Positions 35,825 through 46,783 of a stretch of DNA of 64,000 nt are shown one piece after another (the stretch's first letter is position 1; each line of letters begins with the position of its first letter). The stretch comes from Saccharopolyspora ipomoeae (GTDB taxonomy: Bacteria; Actinomycetota; Actinomycetes; Mycobacteriales; Pseudonocardiaceae): positions 62,001 to 126,000 of the forward strand of contig NZ_JASAOF010000007.1 of assembly GCF_029952525.1 (NCBI RefSeq), given 5' to 3'. The position numbers and the translations under genes are program-made. The notes under the pieces were generated by a model. That model worked only from the letters and a program-made list of their open reading frames with translations, did not search any database and had not been told where the DNA came from.

Positions 35825-35835
35825 CGCCACTCCCC

Positions 35836-38786
<2,951 letters not shown>

Positions 38787-38800
38787 GCGGTGCTCCCGTC

Positions 38801-39844
38801 TCACTTGGTCTGCTCGCGCTGCAGCTCCAGCGCGATGTCGATCAGCTGGTCCTCCTGGCCGCCCACGAGCTTGCGCTCGCCGGCCCGCACCAGCAGTTGC
38901 GCCTGGCTGACGCCGTAGCGCTCGGCCTGGTTGGCGGCGTGCTTGAGGAAGCTGGAGTACACCCCGGCGTAGCCCATCATCAGCGCGGAGCGGTCGAGCA
39001 GGCATTCCTCCGGCATCGCCGGGCGCACCACGTCCTCGGCGGCGTCGGCGATGGCGAAGAAGTCCACGCCGGTGGTGAACCCGAGCTTGTCGCACACGCC
39101 GACGAACGCCTCCACCGGCGTGTTGCCCGCTCCGGCACCGAAACGCCTTGCGCTGCCGTCGATCTGGACGGCACCGGCGCGCGCGGCCGCGACCGAGTTG
39201 GCCACGCCGACGCCGAGGTTCTCGTGCCCGTGGAAACCGATCTGCGCGTCGCCGCCGATCTCGGCGTCGAGGGCCTGGACCCGCTCGGCGACCTGCTCCA
39301 GCACCAGCGCCCCGGCGGAGTCGACGACGTAGACGCACTGGCAGCCCGCGTCGACCATGATGCGGGCCTGCTTGGCCAGCACCTCCGGCGGCTGGGAGTG
39401 GGCCATCATGAGGAACCCGACGGTCTCCATGCCCTGCTCGCGCGCCAGCCCGAAGTGCTGCACGGACACGTCGGCCTCGGTGCAGTGGGTGGCGATCCGG
39501 CACACCGAGGCGCCGTTGTCGCGGGAGATGACGATGTCGTCGGTGACGCCGACGCCGGGCAGCATCAGCACGGCGATCTTGGCGTTGCGCGCGGTCTCGG
39601 CCGCCAGCGTGATCAGTTCCTGCTCCGGCGTTCGGGAGAAGCCGTAGTTGAACGACGACCCGCCGAGCCCGTCGCCGTGGGTCACCTCGATGACCGGCAC
39701 CCCGGCCCCGTCGAGCGCGGTGACGATGCCGCGCACCTCGTCGGCGGTGAACTGGTGGCGCTTGTGGTGCGAGCCGTCGCGCAACGACGTGTCGGTGATG
39801 CGCAGGTCCAGCTCGGTGCTGTACGTCTTGGGCAGTCCGGTCAC
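38801..39844 (-). CDS. hsaF: 4-hydroxy-2-oxoacid aldolase HsaF
   Basis: A 347-residue DRE-TIM metallolyase: [17 protein letters not shown] holds the catalytic Arg and the metal Asp, and GFHGHENLG holds the two metal-binding His. It cleaves 4-hydroxy-2-oxoacids into pyruvate and an aldehyde, which is channelled to HsaG. The start is GTG 39844 in a GTGA overlap with the hsaG stop. Confidence 0.94.
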   Translation of the reverse strand: MTGLPKTYSTELDLRITDTSLRDGSHHKRHQFTADEVRGIVTALDGAGVPVIEVTHGDGLGGSSFNYGFSRTPEQELITLAAETARNAKIAVLMLPGVGVTDDIVISRDNGASVCRIATHCTEADVSVQHFGLAREQGMETVGFLMMAHSQPPEVLAKQARIMVDAGCQCVYVVDSAGALVLEQVAERVQALDAEIGGDAQIGFHGHENLGVGVANSVAAARAGAVQIDGSARRFGAGAGNTPVEAFVGVCDKLGFTTGVDFFAIADAAEDVVRPAMPEECLLDRSALMMGYAGVYSSFLKHAANQAERYGVSQAQLLVRAGERKLVGGQEDQLIDIALELQREQTK

Positions 39845-40746
39845 CGCGCGGCCTCCTTCTGCAGCGCCCCGGTGCGGGCGAGCTCGTCGCCGACCCGCAC
39901 GGCGGCGGCGGTCATGATGTCGAGATTCCCGGAGTACTTCGGCAGGAAGTCGCCGGCGCCCTCGACCTCGACGAACACCGCGACGCGCGCCCGGCCGCCG
40001 GTGACGGCCGAGGGCGGGTCGAACTGCGGCTCGGACAGCAGCCGGTAGCCGGGGACGTACTCGGCGATGTCGCGCGCCATCCGGGTGATCGACTCGCCGA
40101 CGGCGTCGGTGTCCGCGTCGGCCGGGATGGCGCAGAAGATGGTGTCGCGCATGATCATCGGCGGGTCGGCGGGGTTGAGCACGATGATCGCCTTGCCGCG
40201 CTCGGCTCCCCCGATGACCTCGATGCCCTTGGCGGTCGTGCGGGTGAACTCGTCGATGTTGGAGCGGGTTCCGGGCCCCGCCGACACCGAGGACACCGAC
40301 GCGACGATCTCCGCGTAGGCCACCGGCACGACCCGCGACACGGCGTGCACGATCGGGATCGTGGCCTGCCCGCCGCAGGTGATCAGGTTGATGTTCGGCG
40401 CGTCGAGGTGCTCGCCGATGTTGACCGGCGGCACCACGTAGGGCCCGACTGCCGCGGGCGTGAGGTCGATGGCCCGGATGCCGCGCTCGGCGTAGCGCGG
40501 CGCGTTGGCCTTGTGCACGTAGGCCGAGGTGGCTTCGAAGACGATGTCCGGGCTCTCGTTCTCCAGCAACCAGTCCACGCCTTCGGCGCTGGTCGCCACA
40601 CCCATGTCGGCGGCCCGGCGCAGCCCGTCGCTGTCCGGGTCGATGCCGATCATCCAGGCCGGTTCGACGTCCTGGGAACGGCTGAGCTTGTAGAGCAGGT
40701 CGGTACCGATGTTGCCCGACCCCACGATCGCCGCCTTGGCGGTCAT
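39841..40746 (-). CDS. hsaG: Acylating aldehyde dehydrogenase HsaG
   Basis: A 301-residue CoA-acylating dehydrogenase (DmpF/BphJ family) converting propanal or acetaldehyde to the acyl-CoA. NAD motif [14 protein letters not shown] near residues 8-21, catalytic Cys124 in [15 protein letters not shown]. It forms a complex with HsaF. A 214-bp gap containing a structured repeat separates it from hsaE upstream. Confidence 0.94.
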   Translation of the reverse strand: MTAKAAIVGSGNIGTDLLYKLSRSQDVEPAWMIGIDPDSDGLRRAADMGVATSAEGVDWLLENESPDIVFEATSAYVHKANAPRYAERGIRAIDLTPAAVGPYVVPPVNIGEHLDAPNINLITCGGQATIPIVHAVSRVVPVAYAEIVASVSSVSAGPGTRSNIDEFTRTTAKGIEVIGGAERGKAIIVLNPADPPMIMRDTIFCAIPADADTDAVGESITRMARDIAEYVPGYRLLSEPQFDPPSAVTGGRARVAVFVEVEGAGDFLPKYSGNLDIMTAAAVRVGDELARTGALQKEAAR

Positions 40747-40778
40747 AACGCCTCCCTAAGAACTGTGTGTAGTCCTTG

Positions 40779-40955
40779 TGCGTAGCGGTGCCGGTAGGAG
40801 AACCTGAGGGGCTTCGTGGACTCCGCGCGCCACTCCTGATGTGTGCCAGTACACGGCGTCGCGGCGTGCTCGCCACGAAGCCCCTCAGAACCTCCGGCGG
40901 TGCAGTCTGCTTGCCCGCCCACCGAAAGAGAAAGTGGCTCCGCCACTTCGAAGCA
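40779..40955 (-). repeat. About 177-bp structured intercistronic element, copy 2
   Basis: Homologous to 22668-22850. Main arms 40804-40819 and 40873-40888 pair perfectly over 16 bases with a 53-base loop; the small hairpin is aagtgg-ctccg-ccactt at 40932-40948. Both stems differ in sequence from copy 1 yet remain paired. It interrupts the hsaE-hsaG junction of an otherwise tightly packed operon. Confidence 0.88.
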
Positions 40956-40960
40956 CCTCC

Positions 40961-41737
40961 CTAGGGTTTCGCGGTGAGACCGACGGTGCCGAGGCCCGAG
41001 AACTCGGCCCGGAACGCGTCGCCGGGTCGCACGTCGATGGCGCGGGTGCAGGAACCGGGCAGCACGACGTTGCCCGCTCGCAGCCGCACCCCGAACCCGG
41101 CGACCTTGTCGGCCAGCCAGGCCACGGCGGTTGCGGGGTTGCCGAGCACCGCGTCGGAGCGGCCCTCGGCGACGACCTCGCCGTTGCGGTGCAGCACGGC
41201 GTCGATGCCGCGCGGGTCGAGCTCGCCGGGGGCCACGCGCGCGGCACCGAGCACGTAGCCGGCGGAGGAGGCGTTGTCGGCGATGGTGTCGGCGATGCCG
41301 ATGCGCCAGTCGCGGATGCGGCTGTCGATCAGCTCGATGGACGGGATCAGCGCCTCGGTCCGGTCCAGCACGCCCTGCTCGTCGCAGCCCGGTGGGACGT
41401 CCTCGGCCAGCAGGAACCCGACCTCGACCTCCACCCGCGGGAAGCAGTAGGCGCGGGCGTCGATGGGGACGTCCTCGGCCACGGCCATGTCGGTGAGCAG
41501 GTGTCCGTAGTCGGGCTCGTCGACGCCCATCATCTGCTGCATCGCCGGTGAGGACAGCCCGACCTTGTGCCCGGCGATCGGCGCGTCCCGGCGGCGGATG
41601 TTGATCAGCTGGATCTCGTAGGCGTCGACCACGTCGATGTCCGGGTACGACTCGACCAGCGGCGGGATGGGGTCCCGCTCGCGTTCGGCCCGCCACAACC
41701 GCTCGGCGAGCCCTCGCCGGGTCTCGGCACTGAGCAT
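40961..41737 (-). CDS. hsaE: 2-hydroxypenta-2,4-dienoate hydratase HsaE
   Basis: A 258-residue hydratase of the MhpD/XylJ fumarylacetoacetase-like family: DAYEIQLINIRRRDAPIAGHKVGLSSPAMQQMMGVDEPDYG is diagnostic, with metal-binding acids in RVEVEVGFLLAEDV. It hydrates 2-hydroxyhexa-2,4-dienoate released by HsaD. ATG 41737 is preceded by ggaggtcgc. It is the first gene of the hsa run and is preceded by two KstR-type boxes. Confidence 0.94.
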   Translation of the reverse strand: MLSAETRRGLAERLWRAERERDPIPPLVESYPDIDVVDAYEIQLINIRRRDAPIAGHKVGLSSPAMQQMMGVDEPDYGHLLTDMAVAEDVPIDARAYCFPRVEVEVGFLLAEDVPPGCDEQGVLDRTEALIPSIELIDSRIRDWRIGIADTIADNASSAGYVLGAARVAPGELDPRGIDAVLHRNGEVVAEGRSDAVLGNPATAVAWLADKVAGFGVRLRAGNVVLPGSCTRAIDVRPGDAFRAEFSGLGTVGLTAKP

Positions 41738-41757
41738 GCGACCTCCACGCCACGGAC

Positions 41758-41771
41758 TGGAACAGGTTCCC
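41758..41771. promoter_or_regulatory. KstR-type operator 1 upstream of hsaE
   Basis: tggaacaggttccc matches TnnAACnnGTTnnA except the last base, 20 bp upstream of the hsaE ATG. Confidence 0.65.
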
Positions 41772-41836
41772 CTTGGTACGAGCAACCGGTTCACGTGCTG
41801 TTATCGCTCCATCATACCGATGAGCGCGGCAAAATC

Positions 41837-41850
41837 TATAACATGTTTCA
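41837..41850. promoter_or_regulatory. KstR operator 2 (perfect), overlapping the ltp2 stop
   Basis: tataacatgtttca fully matches the KstR pattern. Its last three bases are the ltp2 stop codon on the minus strand, so the hsa operon has an internal repressible promoter at the very end of ltp2. Confidence 0.82.
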
Positions 41851-43014
41851 GTTCGATGTGAGCACGAGTCCGCTGGTGGGGACGCCCGTTCCCGCGGTCA
41901 CCAGCACGTTGTTCACCTCGTCGACCTGGTTGACCGCCGCACCGCGGATCTGCCGGACGCCCTCGGCGATGCCGTTCATCCCGTGGATGTAGGCCTCCCC
42001 CAGCTGCCCGCCGTGGGTGTTCAGCGGCAGCCGACCGCCGTGCTCGATGGCGCCCTCGGCGATGAAGTCCTTGGCCTCCCCGCGCCCGCAGAAGCCCAAC
42101 TCCTCCAGCTGGACCAGCACGAACGGCGTGAAGTGGTCGTAGAGGATGCCGACCTGGACGTCGTCGGGTCCGATCCCGGACTGCTCCCAGAGCTGCCGCG
42201 CCACCAGGCCCATCTCGGGCAGACCGGTCAGCGAGTCGCGGTAGTAGCTGGTCATGGTGAACTGGTCCGGCCCGCTGCCCTGCGCGGCTCCGGCCACCAC
42301 CGCGGGCGGCTGGGGCAGGTCCCGGGCGCGGTCGAGGCTGGTGACCACCAGCGCCACCCCGCCGTCGCTCTCCTGGCAGCAGTCCAGCAGCCGCAGCGGC
42401 TCGGTGATCCACCGCGAGTTCTGGTGGTCCTCCAGGGTGATCGGGCGCCCGTGGAACCAGGCGTTCGGGTTGGTGGCGGCGTGCTTGCGGTCGGCGACCG
42501 CGATGCGGCCGAAGTCCTCGCTGGTCGCCCCGTACTCGTGCATGTAGCGACGCGCGAACATGGCCACCTGCGCGCCCGGCGTGCCCAGGCCCATCGGGTA
42601 CGACCAGCTGTTGTCCACGCCGGTGGAGGTCGCCTGCCCGGACAGCCCGGCGTTGAACTGGCCGAACCGCTGCCCGGAGCGCTCGTTGAACGCCCGGTAG
42701 CAGACCACGACCTCGGCCATCCCGGTCGCCACCGCCATCGCCGCCTGCTGCACGGTGGCGCAGGCCGCGCCGCCGCCGTAGTGGATGCGGCTGAAGTAGC
42801 TCAGGTTCGGGATGCCGACCTCGCGGGCCACCGCGACCTCGGTGTTGGTGTCCATCGTGAAGGTGACCAGACCATCCACATCGGAGGGTTCCAGTCCCGC
42901 GTCGGCGAGCGCCGAGCGCACGCACTCGGCGGCCAGCTGCAGCTCGCTGCGACCGGAGTCCTTCGAGAACTCGGTCGCGCCGATGCCGGCGATGGCGGTC
43001 TTGCCTGAGATCAT
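41848..43014 (-). CDS. ltp2: Steroid side-chain retro-aldolase Ltp2
   Basis: A 388-residue thiolase-like protein that with the DUF35 domain of ChsH2 cleaves the 17-hydroxy C22 thioester to androstenedione-type product and propionyl-CoA. Text matching Ltp2: IAGIGATEFSKDSGRSELQLA, SYFSRIHYGGGAACATVQQAA, TMTSYYRDSLTGLPEMG, YDHFTPFVLVQLEELGFC, LPLNTHGGQLGEAYIHGMNGI. It overlaps chsH1 by 4 bp. The order ltp2-chsH1-chsH2-chsE2-chsE1 is that of the M. tuberculosis igr operon without its P450. Confidence 0.93.
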   Translation of the reverse strand: MISGKTAIAGIGATEFSKDSGRSELQLAAECVRSALADAGLEPSDVDGLVTFTMDTNTEVAVAREVGIPNLSYFSRIHYGGGAACATVQQAAMAVATGMAEVVVCYRAFNERSGQRFGQFNAGLSGQATSTGVDNSWSYPMGLGTPGAQVAMFARRYMHEYGATSEDFGRIAVADRKHAATNPNAWFHGRPITLEDHQNSRWITEPLRLLDCCQESDGGVALVVTSLDRARDLPQPPAVVAGAAQGSGPDQFTMTSYYRDSLTGLPEMGLVARQLWEQSGIGPDDVQVGILYDHFTPFVLVQLEELGFCGRGEAKDFIAEGAIEHGGRLPLNTHGGQLGEAYIHGMNGIAEGVRQIRGAAVNQVDEVNNVLVTAGTGVPTSGLVLTSN

Positions 43015-43436
43015 CGGTCCTCCTCCGGCAGCTCCAGCCGCACCCGGCCGGTGACGTGGGTGCCGAGCTGGTTGCGGCCCAGCACCTCGACGACGAACAC
43101 GCCGTCACCGCGTTCCAGGACCTGGCCGTGCATCGTCAGCGCGTCGTAGGCGTAGCAGGGCACGCCGAGCTTGATCGACACCCCGCGCACCAGCGCCTCC
43201 GGGCCGGCCCAGTCGGTGACGTAGCGCTGCACCAGGCCGGTGGTGGTGAGGATGTTGAGGAAGATGTCCTTCGACCCCTTGGCGTGAGCCAGGTCCCGGT
43301 CGTGGTGCACGTCCTGGAAGTCGCGGGTGGCGATGGCCGTGCTGACGATGAAGGTCGGGGTCGCCTCGATGCGCTCCTCCGGCAGGGAATCGCCGATCGC
43401 GACCTCCCCGGCAGTGCGCGTTCGCGCCAAAGTCAT
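43011..43436 (-). CDS. chsH1: MaoC-like enoyl-CoA hydratase subunit ChsH1
   Basis: A 141-residue hotdog protein with the MaoC hydratase motif in STAIATRDFQDVHHDRDLAHAKGSKDIFLN (catalytic Asp and His). It pairs with ChsH2 to hydrate the C22 side-chain enoyl-CoA. The start ATG 43436 is preceded by ctggag; a 74-bp repeat module separates it from chsH2. Confidence 0.92.
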   Translation of the reverse strand: MTLARTRTAGEVAIGDSLPEERIEATPTFIVSTAIATRDFQDVHHDRDLAHAKGSKDIFLNILTTTGLVQRYVTDWAGPEALVRGVSIKLGVPCYAYDALTMHGQVLERGDGVFVVEVLGRNQLGTHVTGRVRLELPEEDR

Positions 43437-43510
43437 GCGTTCTCCAGTGTTCTGCGGGACACCCGCACCCGGTCGGACGAATGAGCGCGCGATGCGGCGT
43501 TTTCACTCAT
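43433..43510 (-). CDS. 25-codon mini-cistron in a 74-bp intercistronic module, copy 2
   Basis: The frame starts in an ATGA overlap with the chsH2 stop and ends in an ATGA overlap with the chsH1 start. The peptide begins MSENAASRAHSSD and ends VSRRTLENA. It has the same length and layout as 10667-10744, and the same first four residue types (M-[T/S]-E-N). Expression is unproven; it could act as a coupling bridge over an inserted repeat. Confidence 0.4.
   Translation of the reverse strand: MSENAASRAHSSDRVRVSRRTLENA
43447..43477 (-). repeat. 31-base conserved core of the intercistronic module, copy 2
   Basis: Identical over 31 bases to 10680-10710, again directly upstream of the ribosome site of the next minus-strand gene. 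It contains the small hairpin gcggg-aca-cccgc. Confidence 0.85.
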
Positions 43511-44472
43511 ACGTCCCCCGAAGGTTTCCAGTACGGCAGGGTGAGTTCGTCATCAACGCGCTGGTAAGCGACCTGGACGCGCTGCCCGATGGCCACGGCC
43601 TCCGGGTCGATGTCGTGCAGCTCGCCGAGGATCCGCACGCCCTCGTCGAGCTCGACCAGCGCGATCACCAGCGGCAGCTTCTTGCCGGGGATCGCGGGCC
43701 GGTGGTGCACGACGTAGCTGTAGACCTCGCCGAGCCCCTCGGAGACCAGGTGGGTGCGCTTGGTGGCACCGCACTCCGGGCACATCGGGCCCGGTGGGTG
43801 GCGCAGCAGCCCGCAGCCGCCGCAGCGCTGGATGCGCAGCTCACCGGCGGCGGTGCCCTCCCAGAAGTAGGCGGTGTCGCGGTTGATCGCGGGCCGGATC
43901 ACCTCGGCCGGCGGCTCCGGCTCCGGCGCGGCCTCCTCCGGTTTCGCGTCGGCGGCCTTGAACTTCAGGACCCGGAACATCATGTCGGCGATCGGCTCGT
44001 CGCCCACGTACCAGGTGTTGCGGGTGGTGACGAACCAGCCCTCGCCGAGGCCGGTGGTCTTGGGCCCGACCACCGAGTCGAGCTTGGTGGTGACCGTGAC
44101 CTGCTCGCCGTGCCGCAGGTAGCGGTGGTAGGTCTGCTCGCAGTTGGTGGCGACCACCGAGACGTAACCGGCCTCGTCGAGCGCACCCATCATCGCGTAG
44201 AGCGGGTCGTCGGGGTCGCGCTGCGGGTGCAGCCCGCCCATCGTCCACACCTGCGCCATCGCCGGCGGCGCGACGAGTCCACCGTGGACGGACGCGGCCG
44301 CGGCCTCGGGATCGGTGTAGACCGGGTTGGCGTCGCGCATCGCCTCGACCCAGTTGTTGATCATCGGCAGGTTCACCGGGTCGCGCGCGGAGCGCGGCGC
44401 GGAGGACCCGCGCTCGGCGATCCGCTTGGCCGCCGCCCTGATCTCGTCGGCTTCGGTGGCGGTACTGGTCAT
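43507..44472 (-). CDS. chsH2: ChsH2: MaoC-like hydratase fused to DUF35 domain
   Basis: A 321-residue two-domain protein. Residues about 1-170 are a MaoC-like hotdog domain that pairs with ChsH1; an acidic Ala/Pro/Glu linker (KPEEAAPEPEPPAE) follows; residues about 195-321 are a DUF35 domain with zinc ribbon CGGCGLLRHPPGPMCPECG that binds Ltp2. This domain order is that of ChsH2 (Rv3542c). Confidence 0.93.
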   Translation of the reverse strand: MTSTATEADEIRAAAKRIAERGSSAPRSARDPVNLPMINNWVEAMRDANPVYTDPEAAAASVHGGLVAPPAMAQVWTMGGLHPQRDPDDPLYAMMGALDEAGYVSVVATNCEQTYHRYLRHGEQVTVTTKLDSVVGPKTTGLGEGWFVTTRNTWYVGDEPIADMMFRVLKFKAADAKPEEAAPEPEPPAEVIRPAINRDTAYFWEGTAAGELRIQRCGGCGLLRHPPGPMCPECGATKRTHLVSEGLGEVYSYVVHHRPAIPGKKLPLVIALVELDEGVRILGELHDIDPEAVAIGQRVQVAYQRVDDELTLPYWKPSGDV

Positions 44473-44485
44473 GTCACTCCGTTCC

Positions 44486-45640
44486 TCAGCGCGGCACCCG
44501 CGGCAGTCCCAGTCCGGCGGTGGCGATCAGTTCCCGCTGCACCTCGCTGACGCCGCCGCCGAAGGTCAGCACGAGGTTGCGCTTGGCCTGGACGTCCAGC
44601 CAGTGCAGCAGTTCCGCGGTGTCCTCATCGGACGGATCGCCGTGCCTGCCGACGACCTCCTCCAGCTCGCGACCCAGCACCTGCACGGTCTCGGAGGAGA
44701 ACACCTTGGTCGCCGAGGCGTCGGCGACCTCCACCGGCCCCAGCGAGGCCGAGGCCGCGACCTGCCAGTTGAGCAGCTCGTTGACCCGCTCGAACGCCCG
44801 CACGCGCGCCAGAACCCGCCGCACGTCGTCGCGTTCGAGCAGGCCGCGCGCGCTCGCCCAGGCGCGCACCCGCTCGCGCAGACCCCCGGTGCGCCCGGAC
44901 GGGCCGAGCATGACGCGCTCGTGGTTGAGCTGGGTGGTGATCAGCTTCCAGCCCCGGTCCTGCTCCCCCACCAGCATCGACGCCGGAACTCGGACGTCGT
45001 TGTAGTAGGTGGCGTTGATGTGGTGCGAGCCGTCGGCGGTGATGATCGGCGTCCACGAGTAGCCCGGGTCGCTGGTGTCGAGGATGAGGATCGAGATGCC
45101 CTTGTGCTTGGGCGCGTCCGGGTTCGTGCGGCAGGCCAGCCAGATGTAGTCGGCGTCGTGCCCGCCGGTGGTGAAGATCTTCTGCCCGTTGACCACGTAG
45201 TGCTCGCCGTCGCGCACCGCCGTGGTGCGCAACGAGGCGAGGTCGGTGCCCGCCTCGGGCTCGCTGTAGCCGATGGCGAAGTGCACGTCACCGGACAGGA
45301 TCTTGGGCAGGAAGAACGCCTTCTGCTCCTCGGTGCCGTAGGTCTGCAGGGTCGGCCCGACGGTCTGCAGCGTCACCGACGGCAGCTGGACGTCGGCGCG
45401 GGAGGCCTCGTTCGCGAAGATGTAGTTCTCGACGTCGCCGAAACCCCGTCCGCCGTACTCGGTCGGCCAGCCCACGCCCAGCCAACCGTCGCGACCCATC
45501 CGGCGCACGATGTCGCGGTGCGCCTGGTCGTGCCGGTCCGCGGCAAGGGCTTCGCGCTCCTCCGGGGTGACCAGGGTGCTGAAGTACTCGCGCAGCTCGG
45601 CCTGCAGCGCCCGCTGCTCCTCGGTGAGTTCGATGAACAC
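44486..45640 (-). CDS. chsE2: Acyl-CoA dehydrogenase ChsE2 (FadE29-type)
   Basis: A 384-residue acyl-CoA dehydrogenase, one half of the alpha2-beta2 ChsE1-ChsE2 enzyme that dehydrogenates the 3-carbon propionyl-CoA steroid side chain. FAD-binding text GYSEPEAGTDLASLRTTAVRDG and NGQKIFTTGGHDADYIWL is intact; WPTEYGGRGFGDVENYIFANEASRADVQLP is typical of FadE29. It lies 13 bp upstream of chsH2. Confidence 0.9.
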   Translation of the reverse strand: MFIELTEEQRALQAELREYFSTLVTPEEREALAADRHDQAHRDIVRRMGRDGWLGVGWPTEYGGRGFGDVENYIFANEASRADVQLPSVTLQTVGPTLQTYGTEEQKAFFLPKILSGDVHFAIGYSEPEAGTDLASLRTTAVRDGEHYVVNGQKIFTTGGHDADYIWLACRTNPDAPKHKGISILILDTSDPGYSWTPIITADGSHHINATYYNDVRVPASMLVGEQDRGWKLITTQLNHERVMLGPSGRTGGLRERVRAWASARGLLERDDVRRVLARVRAFERVNELLNWQVAASASLGPVEVADASATKVFSSETVQVLGRELEEVVGRHGDPSDEDTAELLHWLDVQAKRNLVLTFGGGVSEVQRELIATAGLGLPRVPR

Positions 45641-45649
45641 GGCTTCTCC

Positions 45650-46705
45650 TCAGGCGTGTCGGGCGAGGACGTCGACGCGGTGCGCGGCACCGCCCGCCAG
45701 CCGCGCCAGGTCCTTGACCTGCGAGTAGTAGCGGTGCATCGGGTAGGTGATGTCCACGCCGAGCCCGCCGTGCAGGTGGTGGCAGGTGTGCATCGCGGCG
45801 GGCGCCTGGTCGGTGAGCCAGAACGCGGCGACGTCGAGGTCCTCCCCCGCGTCGCGCCCGGTGCCCAGCCGCCAGTTCGCCGATAGCGCGGCCAGGTGCA
45901 GGGTGCGGTTGACGACGTAGACGTCGGCGATCTGCTGCGCCACGGCCTGGAACGCCGCCAGGGGTTTGCCGAACTGCTCGCGGGTCCGGAGGTGCTCGGA
46001 GGTGAGCTGCAGCGCCCCGGCCACGGCGCCGTCGCCGAGCGCGCACATCCCCGCCAGGGCGCACGCGTGCACGTCGGCGAGCACAATTTCCCCTGCCGCG
46101 CCGAGGGTTTCGGCCGCAGCGCCGTCGAGGTCGACGACCCACTCGGTCCCGGCCGAGGACTTCACCGAGCGCAGGGTGACGCCGTCGGCGTGCGGGTCGA
46201 CCAGCGCGATCGCCGGGCCGTCCTCGGTGCTGACCGAGACCAGCAGCCGGTGCGCGGCGTCGGCGTCGAGCACTCCCACCTTGCGCCCGGTCACGCGGGA
46301 ATCACGCAGCACGGCAGCGGGTTTCGCGGGAAGCGGGTTCGAGACCTCGTTGAGGGCGGCGCTGAGCACCCGGCCGGGTTCGGCCAGCAGCTCCTGCTGC
46401 TGCGCGGGGCTGCCGTGCCGGGCGATCGGCAGGACGCCGAAGGCGAGGGTGGCCAGCGCCGGGACGGCGACGCCGGCCCTGCCGATCTCGGCGAGCACCA
46501 GACCGACCTCCAGCGGGCCGAGCCCGGCACCGCCCAGCTCCTCCGGGACCGGCAGCGACAGCAGGCCCGCTTCGCCCAGCGCCTTCCACACGGACTCGTC
46601 GAAACCGATTCCAGTTGAGGCGGCGGCGCGCTCGGTCTCCCGAGCCAGCACTTCGGCCGCGAGATCCCGCACTGCCTGCTGCGTCTCCCCGAGCGTGAAC
46701 TCCAT
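45650..46705 (-). CDS. chsE1: Acyl-CoA dehydrogenase ChsE1 (FadE28-type)
   Basis: A 351-residue acyl-CoA dehydrogenase-like subunit. It keeps the C-terminal helical domain (TREQFGKPLAAFQAVAQQIADVYV, HHLHGGLGVDITYPMHRYYSQVKDLA). Its middle domain is poor in the usual FAD-binding motifs, as expected for the ChsE1 half of the heterotetramer. ATG 46705 is preceded by gaggggg. First gene of the chsE1-chsE2-chsH2-chsH1-ltp2 run; a perfect KstR operator precedes it. Confidence 0.88.
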   Translation of the reverse strand: MEFTLGETQQAVRDLAAEVLARETERAAASTGIGFDESVWKALGEAGLLSLPVPEELGGAGLGPLEVGLVLAEIGRAGVAVPALATLAFGVLPIARHGSPAQQQELLAEPGRVLSAALNEVSNPLPAKPAAVLRDSRVTGRKVGVLDADAAHRLLVSVSTEDGPAIALVDPHADGVTLRSVKSSAGTEWVVDLDGAAAETLGAAGEIVLADVHACALAGMCALGDGAVAGALQLTSEHLRTREQFGKPLAAFQAVAQQIADVYVVNRTLHLAALSANWRLGTGRDAGEDLDVAAFWLTDQAPAAMHTCHHLHGGLGVDITYPMHRYYSQVKDLARLAGGAAHRVDVLARHA

Positions 46706-46736
46706 CCCGCCCCCTCGACCAACCCTGGCCACGTTG

Positions 46737-46750
46737 TGAAACTTGTTCTA
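46737..46750. promoter_or_regulatory. KstR operator (perfect) upstream of chsE1
   Basis: tgaaacttgttcta fully matches TnnAACnnGTTnnA and lies 31 bp before the chsE1 start. Confidence 0.85.
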
Positions 46751-46783
46751 CTTCTACCGCCTCGACGACCTCGCGCGCAAGCC

